Below, piece by piece: positions 54,073 through 64,000 of a DNA stretch of 64,000 bases. The notes beneath the pieces were generated by a model. The model saw only the letters and a list, made by a program, of their open reading frames with translations. It searched no databases and had not been told where the DNA came from. Positions within the stretch are counted from its first letter, which is position 1. Each line of letters opens with the position of its first letter. The stretch is from Strix aluco. Its lineage: Eukaryota > Chordata > Aves > Strigiformes > Strigidae. Both the position numbers and the translations under genes were made by a program. The stretch spans positions 45,297,538 to 45,361,537 of the forward strand of contig NC_133970.1 in the NCBI RefSeq assembly GCF_031877795.1. Direction: 5' to 3'.

Positions 54073-56333
54073 AGCTTTGGTGCTATTTGGCATGTTGACT
54101 AACTGTGCTGATTATAACAGCAACTTAAGTACTCCCTTTGCAGACACATCGATGGAGCAGCTACCAAAGCACATGTGCTACTGAAAGAGCACCTGGCCTC
54201 TGCCTGTTCTGTCATGTAAGTTCTTAAGACCAGCCTCATGAATGATCCACACTCTAAGCCTCAAAACAGTCTACACTCTAAGCCTCTCACTTCACTTTCT
54301 TCCAAACACTGTTTTATTTGCTCTGTGTTGCATACCGTGGCCTTTATTCTGTAATGCTATTAGAGTTCTACTACTCTGATTTTGACTTTTCCCCCAACCA
54401 GCCAAAACCTAGGTGACCAAAGTCATAGGGAAAATAGGAAAACTGCCGGTGTCAAGGCAGGGCTAATATGTTTGTTGGATATAATGGTCCCCAATCTTTG
54501 CTGGCCCATTGCCAATGTACTACAGAAATAATCTGTAGTCAAAATTTTACTTTGCCTTTATTATTACCTTCAAGGACTTCATCTGTGGAAAATAAAATAT
54601 AGGAATGTAATATCAGAAGATTGGAGACTTCTAAAACACACACAAAGAAATGTATGTTACTTAATAGTTATCATTTTCAGAAAAAATGTGAACTCTTCAG
54701 GGGAATAGGAAATACTTGGAAATCTGAAGCTAGTGATGGTCTTTCTATCTTTTTTTTTCCACCAGTTAGTATGAATTTACAGAAGATATATTATATGCTC
54801 TAGTATTAAAACTATTCCAGTCTATTCAATTAATAAGCATTTAACACTTCTAGAAGGTGTGCAGTTATCCAGCTGACTATAAGCATACCCATTACATTCT
54901 GAGTGTGGGTTGCAGATACCAAGTAGCTATATATCAATAACTGATACTGTAGCTGCCGAACATTTTACAAAGTACTGTCTGCTGAAGGCACAACTTGTAA
55001 GCCAGTATAGCTTTGTTAACAGAAATCAAATCTAGGCATAGCTCTTGCTCTGCATTTATACATAACACATTTAATAAACAGTTCAGTTCTTCCACCAGTC
55101 CTCAGAAGGTCAGTATTGCTTTACAATATTTCTTTATCTACAGACACCACTTGAGGTACTTACATTTGAAGTTCATTATGGTACTAGGAGGCCCCTTTTT
55201 TGTGAAAATAGTTTTTACTCATGGTGGGAGTAGATGGCTATCATTCTCAGCTTCCTGTGTGCTGCAGCAGCAAAGTATATTTTGTTAAGTGAAAACTGTT
55301 GCTTTTGAATTCCATCTGCAAATTTTTTCAGCAGTTCACAAACAATTTTCTACTGAGAGTGCTTTGATGCTGAAATGACAGCTGCTCTTGAATTTCCAAG
55401 ATGGACAGAACAGTAAAAAATGTTTGATTTAGCCAGTTACACCTTCATTACTGGTGCTGGTGGCACATTCACATACTCTTGCCCTAAGAAGGGCACACAA
55501 GATTTTTTTCACAGTTCAGCATTCCAGGTTTATGCTATCTGAAAAGAAGTATCATCAACAATCAACCTCCAATAACATGTATTTGAAGCCATAATTATTT
55601 TAGTTTGTCAGACTCCACTGAATGTAAAACAATCTCCATCTTTCACACAGCTATCTGAATCTGTCCCTAAACCCTCTTAACATCTGTTGCAGACCATGAT
55701 GTTTACAGCCACTGCTGTACTCTCGGGAAAATAAAGCAACATAGAGCCACAAAAAGAAATTTAACTAAAAATATGTCATCCATCTTTCATCACAATTCAA
55801 CAGTTCTTGAAAGAGATTTTTTTTCATACAAATCCCTCTTATTCATTAGCTGAACCTAGTTTTCACTTCAGTTTTCATGTATTTTACAACAGATAAGCAA
55901 AGAACAGACTTGAACTTCCTGTAAGTTCACTGTATATTGTCACTGAAGCCATGTACTGTGCTGTTGTAACTTCCATTCCCTGGCTAGGGTTCAGTGCAGT
56001 GAACTATGTTTGGATGACCTGTTATAAATCATTAACAAGAATTTGCTTCTACAGGTATTTCCAGTGAGACATCTTTAAAGTCACCTGGAATGAACTACTG
56101 TGGATTTAGCTGACGAATCATTTTCCTCCACATCTCCTAAGGAGAGATATTGGGTATAAAGACTTTAATGGGAATTGTATGTATTGTATGTATTGCTGAT
56201 GATACTTCTGAAGTTATGATTACAGTTACATCCTCTTCGAGATCTGATCTGTTAATGTAAAGAGAAATTTCTGAATACAGTAAAATCAGGGGTTTTGTTT
56301 AACTTTCTTCACATTAATTATTGCTAACGGTTC
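54073..56333. other. Gene-free unique sequence
   Basis: No gene, RNA or clear repeat found. Confidence 0.5.
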
Positions 56334-56866
56334 TGTGATCCCCTTGGGTTAAATTAAGGTGAAACGACACCAAACGACCGGTTAAAATGTTTTACTTGCA
56401 GTAGAGAACAACTTAAACTTGGAAAAGGATAATAAGCAATGTGGTCTCTTATAAATCTATAAGAAAGAAAAGAAAGGAAAGGAAAGAAAAAGAAAGGAGA
56501 GAAAGAGAGTCAGAGAAATCCGGATCATACCCCTGGGTCCAGCGTTGTCTCAGGTCCGGTAATCTTGGGTGGTGGGTGCACACGGATCTAGCTTCAATGG
56601 TGGGTGCACACAGAGCAAAGTTTTCTGTTGCCTTTTAAGCTCATCCTATCAGCTGATGAGCATATCTGCTCACCTTTAGTTTTTCCTCTGGTCCCACAGG
56701 TTTTTGCTGACTTCATGCTTCTTGAGTAATCATCCGGCTTCTGGGGCAGAACTGCTCACCTCTTATCAGTTCATTAGCAATGCATGCATGGTGTCTGGCA
56801 TACACAGTAGAGCCACAAATGGCTACACGATGGAGCCACTGATAAACATTTGGTTTTGCTCAGTCC
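56334..56866 (-). mobile_element. LTR of a minus-strand ERV remnant
   Basis: The minus strand starts TGGACTGAGCAAAACC after a polypurine tract (AAAGGGGGAGA, about 56869-56879) and ends GGGGATCACA. It holds a purine-rich GAAAG stretch (56460-56510). The same family is found at 35624-36145. Confidence 0.75.
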
Positions 56867-57400
56867 ATGTCTCCCCCTTTGAAGCTTATCTAAGGAGTTT
56901 GACAATGCAACTGCAAGGGAGTGGGGGGTGCATCCTTCCATACACTCCTGCTTCCTTGGGTGACATTCCTTAGACTAATCCAAAGGCCACAGCTTGTCCT
57001 TGAGGTTTTCTGTGTCGATGAATGTTTGAGGCATTACTTCCTTCAGTTCCTTACAAGTGCACAGTATTGGAAAGCCTAAAGCTGCCTGCTGAATTCCTGG
57101 TACAACTGAATCATTCCTGTAGAAGGAGGGATCACTGATCATTGTGTGGGATATGAGATCCATATAGGAGATCTGTACAGATACCCTGTTTTGGGCATTG
57201 CACGATCATGTTTGCTTCTTCCTGATTCTGTTGATCCCCAACACCAGAAGCCTAAGCAGAGTCAGACCAAACTGAAAGAACTTTTAGTTTTCTTCTGTAG
57301 ATCACAGGACTACCAAGTATTACTAAATACACTGAAACATACAAAAATACAGAAGAAGTCCTGCAGCTATGATCTTCTTAACCACCTCTTGGGTACCATC
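56867..57400 (-). mobile_element. 3' internal ERV sequence beside the LTR
   Basis: The 56867-57065 part matches 35400-35623 on the opposite strand, so it is retroviral sequence just before the 3' LTR. Beyond that, to about 57400, short open frames exist without recognised similarity, and the extent is uncertain. Confidence 0.55.
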
Positions 57401-57995
57401 AGATAATTTGTCCTTCCATCAAATTATAAGTTGACCATTGATCTTAGGCCCACTGAGGTGACATGTGGAACTTGCAGGCTGATAGAGTTATTGCAGGATA
57501 AATGCAGAAAGTAAACAGAGCCAATAAGGAACTCAGAATACATGTAGGTATTCAGCAACTAGGGTCAGTTTGCATTTGTAATCTGTGCAATGATTATGAC
57601 TCAGGACACATCTGATGAAAAAAAGATTTTCCTTGCTAATTAGTGTGCTACAGAGGTTAAAGTAGAGAAAGATACTTCATTATTATAATGGAATTTTCAA
57701 GCAGAAAAACAAAACATTTATCTACAAGCTCCTTTAAGTTTCATTTTGTTTTTAAATAGACAATTGCATGTATTCTTTAGTTCACTGAAGCAATCTCTAG
57801 GCCTGCATCAGAGGATGTCAGCTTTTGTTGCTTTCTTTGAATTCTGAGATGTATGCATCTGGTTATCTTACACTGCTCTGGATCTCACATGAGAGGAGCA
57901 CGAGACCAATATTGCACCACTATCCTTCTTTATGGAGCTACTTTAATGAGATTTTGGTTCCAATTTTTTTGCTGAATCTACTTTACTTTAATATA
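57401..57995. other. Gene-free unique sequence
   Basis: Nothing that I can support. Confidence 0.5.
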
Positions 57996-58440
57996 TCATA
58001 GAATCATAGAACGGTTTGGGTTGGAAGGGACCTTAAAGATCATCTAGTTCCAACCCCCCTGCTGTGGTCAGGGACACCTTCCACTAGACCAGGTTGCTCA
58101 AAGCCCCGTCCAACCTGGCCTTGAACCCTGCCAGGGAGGGGGCAGCCACAACTTCTCTGGGCAACCTGTTCCAGTGTCTCACCATCCTCACAGTAAAGAA
58201 TTTATTCCTAATATCTAATCTAAATCTACCCTCTTTCAGTTTAAAACTGTTACCCTACATCCTATCCCTACACTCCCTGATGAGGAGTCCCTCCCCATCT
58301 TTCCTGTAGCCCCCTTTAAGTACTGGGAGGCTGCTCTAAGGTCTCCCCTGAGCCTTCTCTTCTCCAGGCTGAACAACCCCAACTCTCTCAGCCTGTCCTC
58401 ATAAGGGAGGTGCTCCAGCCCCTGATCATCTTTGTGGCCC
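57996..58440 (-). mobile_element. CR1 LINE 3' fragment
   Basis: TCATAGAATCATAGAACGG tail, followed by a typical CR1 3' region up to AAGGGAGGTGCTCCAGCCCC. Very close to the copy at 63582-64000, so the same subfamily. Confidence 0.93.
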
Positions 58441-59239
58441 TAATCTTAATCTTCTAGTATCTTCTTAACCTTCACTTAAATTACCCTTTATTTACAGCAT
58501 TTAAACAAGAGTTTAAGGCCTCATAAACAAATGGAAATTTGTTTATTTAAGCATTAAGTCAGCAACAGCCTGTTTTTGTTGCAATTTATTCCACTATAAA
58601 GTAGGAGTAATTCCACTGAGTTGACAGTTACACTGTTATAAAATGAAAAGACATAAGAGAAGAATCAGTAGAGACTTAGGATCTGCCAGTGCACTTCGAA
58701 TTCCATATTTGTGACATCCTTCAGTCACAAAAGAAAACAGACACTAAATTCCTAAAGTCTCATGGTAGAATTCATGCTGGATCCATGTTCTGCCTCTGTC
58801 CTCTCATTATTTGCACATATTGCAAATGACTACAGGAGACTTTACCAGAATATAATTATTGACAGCCTCACAATTCCATGTCCATTTCAGATCTTTTCAG
58901 AAACGTATCTAGATAACAAAAATAACAAATATAAGTTAATTTCCAAAGACACTGGTATTTCTGTGCTGTGATGCTTTGAAAAGTTTGAAACATGTAAAAA
59001 AAGGAGATAGTTTATGTTCAGTAACAAGGGAAGGGGGCTGTTATTTTCACCAGGACTATTATTCCCCCCAAATAAGGAAAAAAGTGAGTAGAAACAGGAT
59101 GATACTTATAAAAATTATTGTTTGAAACTGAAGACTTGTCCAAATTAGAGTTCATACCTGCCTCCTGTAGTGAGATTGGAATATACTTAACAGCTAAGAA
59201 AATACTTACAGTGGAAAGTAAAATTAAGATTTAAGAAAA
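58441..59239. other. Gene-free unique sequence
   Basis: Nothing that I can support. Confidence 0.5.
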
Positions 59240-60799
59240 TGTTGTGGTTTGAGCCCAGAGGGCAACTGAGCACCACCCAGCCACTCTCTCACCCCTTCCC
59301 CCTCAGGGATGGGAAGGAGAAAATACAACAAAAGGCTCAGGAATCGAAACAAGGACAGGGAGGGATGATTCACCCATTACTGTCATGGGCAAAAGACAGA
59401 CTCGTTAGGGGCAGAAAAAGAACATCAATTTAATTTAAACACCACCAGCAACAACACTTAATCAGAGTAGGACAGTGAGAAGTATAACCACATCTTAAAA
59501 ACACCTTCCCTCCACCCCTCCCTTCTTCCCGGGCTCAGCTTTGCTCCCGATTTCTCTACCTCCTCTCCAAGCGCTTTAGGGGATGGGGGTTGCGGTCAGT
59601 TCATCACTGGTTGTTTCTATTGCTCCTTCCTCCTCAGGGGGATGACTCCTCATACTCTTCTCCTGCTCCAGCATGGGGTTCCTCTCACAGGAGACAGTCC
59701 TCCATGAAACTTTCTCAGGCATGAGTCCTTCACATGGGCTGCAGCTCTTCCCAAACTGCTCCAGTGTGAGTCCCTGCCATGCATGGCAATCCTCCCAGAG
59801 ACAAATTGCCCCAGCACAGGCTTCCTTCAGAGTCCCAGACTTCTTTGGATGCAGCCACCTGCTCCAGCTTGGGGTCCTCCACGGGCTGCAGTTAGGCATC
59901 TGCTCCAGCGTGGACTGTTACTGTAAACAGCCGGTCTGAAATTGCTCTCTAAGACTCGATTTAGAGTTGTAGAAAGTAAGCATTCTTTATTGCGGTGCGG
60001 GACCACAGGGGATAGCTCCACCTAATGTGCACACTGGGGTATCTAACAGCACTAAATATATACAGTTAAAGTATACCTATTCATCCATTTTCTGAGAAAT
60101 GATTAACATATCCATACAATTTCTTGGAATTCATTAACATATGCAAATGTCCTTGATGCATGCGTCCTCATATTCTTCGGTGGTCTTTGGTGGTCATCGA
60201 TAATCTTCCTCACTGTGTCTGTTAGTTGAGCTCAGCTTCTGCGCATGCTCAAGCCTACTCCTTATTAAGTTTACATACCTTGTTATCTACAGAACCAGTT
60301 TGTGCTAGTACTACCTCTTTATCTTATTCTATTCAAGGATAGTGTCTCAGAACAAGCTTCTTTATCTATAAGCATTTGGCCTAGCTGCGCAATTTCAGTG
60401 GGAAGGAATGCAGTTTTAGCAAGAGAAGAACCATACGTCCTTCAGTTATTGTATCAGGACCTCCATGGGTGGCAGGGGGTGTGGCCTTGCCATCTCACCA
60501 TGGGCTGCAGGGGAATCTCTACTCTGGCGCACCTCCCCCCTCCCCCCCTCCTTTCTTCCACTGACCTCAGTGTTTGCGTAGGTGTCTCCCTCACAACTCC
60601 TCCTCACAACTCCAACTCCCCCTCCCAGATTCCCCTTCTTAAATACGTTATCGCAGAGGCACAGCCACCATCACTAATTGGCTCAGCCTTGGACAGAGGT
60701 GGACTTGGAGCCAGGGGAGCTTCAGGAAGCTTCTCACAGGGGTCACTGATGTAGCCCCCTCCACCGCTACCAAAAATCCCTGCCACACACAAACCCAAC
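59240..60799 (-). mobile_element. Long LTR-like element interrupted by a second LTR
   Basis: Begins TGTTGTGGTTTGAGCCC and ends CAAACCCAACACA, which are inverted ends. Without the nested LTR it is about 1.0 kb. The start is similar to the family at 28417 (ACCACCCAGCCACTC, CCCCCTC, GATGGG), so a related LTR family. ATTAAA on the minus strand near 59430. No clear target duplication. Confidence 0.65.
59916..60456 (-). mobile_element. Nested solo LTR, 541 bp, 4 bp target duplication
   Basis: Plus-strand ends TGTTACTGTAAAC ... GTTATTGTATCA, flanked by GGAC at 59912-59915 and 60457-60460. AATAAA on the minus strand near 59980. Four bases is the gammaretroviral/ERV1 duplication length. It splits the older repeat. 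Confidence 0.88.
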
Positions 60800-63581
60800 A
60801 CAGACAATTATTTCTTTAGAAGCTATGGACAAAGGGCTACAGGAGTCTACTAATACAAGGGGGATGAATATAAGAAATTGAATGATCAGACTCTTAGACT
60901 GTAAATTTAACAATTATTAACATCTTTATTCTACTGTTTGTAAAAAAATATGGAAGTGGATTTTTTTCCACTCAGAAAGGGTAATGCTTCATACTGAAGT
61001 TTAAATATATTTAGGGATTCATACATTTCTGAAAAAAACCTGAATTAGATCTATCTACACCCACAGCCAACATTATAATATTCTTTACCACTTGCTTTAA
61101 GATGGAGGAACTTTTTCCTCACTAAATCTTGAGGCAGAACAATGATCTCAGGTAGGGTGAATGTTATAAAGTAAGATGCCTGTGGCTTATCACTATGAAT
61201 GTGAATAAGGTCTCCTTAATATTATAAAAGCTATAATAAATATATTTTAATATAATAATAATATAATAAATAGTTATGATCACAGTGATAATTGCTAACA
61301 GCTGCTTCTCATCTCTCTGTGAGGGATTTGAGGGTCTGCAGGTGTCTCTGTATATTATATGGGAGGAAATACTAACTTTTCAGTAGTGACCACTGTATAT
61401 TTCCATCCTCAATGTGCTTTCCATAGAAAGTTAGCTGTTTTATAAATTATCTGCTTCATTTACTTTGTCTGGACCCTTTATTCTTCAGTACTTGTGAGCT
61501 GCTAGTCTCAGTCGCACTTAGTGGTATTACATGAGCTTATAGGCTCAACACTTCTTAATCAAGCCTTGTGCACATCCCTCTGCATAGCTGAAAAATGGGA
61601 ACTGAATATTGCTCTTTATTTGATAGTATTTTCACTTGTGTTTCAATAACTGGCAAGAGACCAATTGTTAATCACTATTGAGCTGCATTTTATTCCTCTC
61701 CCTATTAATAGAACTGTACCTGCTTCATTTCTTTTTGGCTGCTTCAGTGTTCATTTAGGAATTGACAGACATGATGCATACCCAATACTTACTTCCAGCA
61801 AATCTTGCAGGGCTTTATTAGCACTGAAAATCAACACCCTATCCTGAGGCAGGAGGCCCAGAGAATAATCTATCATTTGGAATAGTAAAGGACATCATCA
61901 CAGATATGAGGGCTTGGTCCCAACCAGGTAGAGAATACAAGGATGTGCTTCCCTAACAATATAAGCAACATGAGCATTGTCCCACATTTTAAAAAAATTC
62001 AGTCCCAGTCTGACATCTGTCTCTGCTTTCTGCATCATGTCTTCAGAGACTACTGAATAAAACTTCAGATCTTTGTCATTCTTTCCACTGACTTGAGCAT
62101 AGGACTTCTACAGGATAAACTCCAAGGTTGGCAGTTCCATTTCTCACACCCAACAGGACTTTCAACCAGAAACATAAAGCTCATGTACACGAGACAGAGT
62201 CTCAGGCCATAGAAGTAAACAATATAAATCTCACCACCTTAAACTCTGAGGGCACACCAAGTTTTTAAACATTTATTTCTCCATAAACACACATAACATG
62301 TATATTGAAGGAAATCAAACTCAAGCAAACTGATTTCAAAATAAAACACTCAATGCATAAACAATTCTCTCACTGAGGAAAGAGAGCAGTTTAACCTGAA
62401 TGTCTGCAGATACCTCAGTGATGATGGTGTTAAGAAACCATAACAGAGTAATACAGAGAGTTAAGTGGCTGTTGCCAATTATTAGAGCTTCCTGGCTTTC
62501 ATGTAGCTACATTGATTTAAATGGCTGAAGATCTGGGCTCTAACCTTCAACTGAAATTGATAAACTGGCAGATTCTTAAAAAATAAGCTTTAAAGCCAAG
62601 TGACATAATCAAGAGCAGATGGGCAAAAGGAGCTCTGTACTGCACATGCTCTCAGACAGGGTACACCATTCTCTAAAGCAAATAGATAAAGCATATGAGA
62701 AAAAAACTTGCTAGCTAAGCATTTTTATAAATAAAGATGTACCTTCCCCTCTTACTGTGGTTACCACTGTGTTCAAAAAATAATGACTCTCTGGCCCACC
62801 CTCCTCCTCTGAATGTACCATTACCTCCATCTGATTGGGGTGACTGATGAACTGCATGACCTGATATTCAAAGTCATTCTATTAAAATACCTTGCCATTC
62901 TGCACAATAAATGGTTTCAACTTGGAATTAGTTAACAGAGAAATATTTTGGCTACATTTGCTAAAGGGGTTTGCTTTGCTTGCAAGGTCATTCAGAATGA
63001 GCTCCCTGAACTTTGAACCATATCTGCAAAGTGAGATTAACAAGAGCCATATAAATACCACAGCCCTTTTCCTCACACTTATCTTCTGCAGTGGAGTTAA
63101 GAAGAGCTGCCAAAGGAGGGGGGGGGAAGGGAAAGTGGGCCAGTTTTGATATGAAAGCACTTCATGACTTAAGATTTAGCAGAGTGTCTGATTGTTTCTT
63201 TGGCTGAAAAGGCTGAATGTGGAAATTTCTACTGGAAACCAACTGAAAGTTCAAATGCAAAGAGAAGTATAATTCAGAACATAGCTCTTCTCCAGTTCAT
63301 AGGGTGAGACAGCTGTTGCTGGGCAATGTATGCCAGTGCTGCAGAAGGATCTCAAGATATTACAGCAGTTTCATGTGTTTATAATGGATCCCTATAAAGG
63401 CAGGCAGATTTTGAGATGTCTGGAAAGAGTAAAAAGCTGGCCCTGTTGATATGTATTGGACCAAAGTTTAATCTTCAAAATACTGTACCTAAAATGCTTT
63501 TGGTAGAACTTCAGGAAAGAAACATTAGAGACAACAGGATATCACAAATGATGTAGGCTTTGCAGAAGCTGGCTCTTGTTT
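60800..63581. other. Gene-free unique sequence
   Basis: AT-rich, with an ATAATATAATAAT tract near 61220-61275. No gene or RNA found. Confidence 0.5.
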
Positions 63582-64000
63582 TCATAGAATCATAGAATGG
63601 TTTGAGTAGGAAGGGACCTTAAAGATCATCTAGTTCAAATCCCCCTGCCATGGGCAGGGACACCTTCCACTAGCCCAGGTTGCTCAAAGCCCCGTCCAAC
63701 CTGGCCTTGAACACTGCCAGGGAGGGGGCAGCCACAACTTCTCTGGGCAACCTGGTCCAGTGTCTCACCACGCTCACAGTAAAGAATTTCTTCCTTATAT
63801 CTAATCTAAATCTACCCTCTTTCAGTTTAAAACTGTTACCCCCCATCCTATCCCTACACTCCCTGAGAAAGAGCCCCTCCCCATCTTTCCTGTAGGCACC
63901 ATTGAAGCACTGGAAGGCGACTGTAAGGTCTCCTGGAGCCTTCTCTTCTCCAGGCTGAACAACCCCAACTCTCTCAGCCTATCCTCATAAGGGAGGTGCT
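63582..64000 (-). mobile_element. CR1 LINE 3' fragment, runs off the window
   Basis: TCATAGAATCATAGAATGG tail at the left. The same subfamily as 57996-58440, with which it can be aligned for its whole length. The 5' side lies beyond 64000. Confidence 0.93.

Noticed and set aside
1-64000. Bacterial, phage or CRISPR-type system
   Set aside because: Introns, CR1 LINEs, vertebrate-type ERVs and decayed animal genes show nuclear avian DNA. No direct-repeat spacer array or operon structure is present.

Overview
The window looks like avian nuclear DNA, most probably a female-specific (W chromosome) or similarly non-recombining, repeat-loaded region. The case for a bird is the abundance of CR1 retrotransposon copies (a dozen, most of them 5'-truncated and ending in the ATTCTATGATTCT-type 3' tail) and endogenous retroviruses of avian type (ALV-like env TM, tRNA-Trp-like and tRNA-His-like primer sites). 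The case for a W-like region is an inference. The only host genes I recognise are decayed pieces of NSA2 and GFM2 in the divergent head-to-head arrangement known for this pair, which is Z-linked in birds. About half or more of the sequence is retroelement.

Layout. 1-6564: an endogenous gammaretrovirus-like provirus on the minus strand, cut by the left window edge, with decayed env, pol and gag, a tRNA-His-type primer site and one LTR. 6565-16792: gene-poor unique sequence with three CR1 fragments, a 566 bp pentanucleotide polypyrimidine tract (14497-15062) and a solo LTR (15904-16280) with a perfect 6 bp target duplication. 16793-16976: one broken NSA2 exon (minus). About 16960-17600: CpG-rich block, the likely remnant of the shared promoter. 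18443-30793: seven GFM2 exons (plus) that stay open and in phase but have lost key GTPase residues. The third intron carries a nearly complete betaretrovirus-like provirus in antisense (20207-28112), and another intron carries a solo LTR (28417-28986).

30794-38757: a stack of nested LTRs and CR1s, including two same-family LTRs in inverted orientation (32814-33555 and 34136-34868) and an LTR split by a CR1. 38758-50289: a CR1 (minus), a mosaic betaretrovirus-like provirus (39954-46839) made from parts of at least two related elements, then a nearly full-length CR1 (plus). 50290-64000: mostly unique sequence with scattered CR1s, a solo LTR (51334-51847), an LTR with adjoining 3' retroviral sequence (56334-57400) and an LTR nested inside another LTR-like repeat (59240-60799).

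The retroviral genes run in the order gag, pro, pol, env on the minus strand in all three proviruses. None is intact: the 20207-28112 element is the best preserved, with two obvious lesions in gag-pol (a frame change at a C homopolymer and one stop near the integrase C-terminus) and a shortened, frame-shifted env. I found no functional host protein-coding gene, tRNA, rRNA, CRISPR or bacterial-type system. What is most worth following up is the decayed NSA2/GFM2 pair, the antisense betaretrovirus-like element with ALV-like env, and the recombinant structure at 38.7-50.3 kb.
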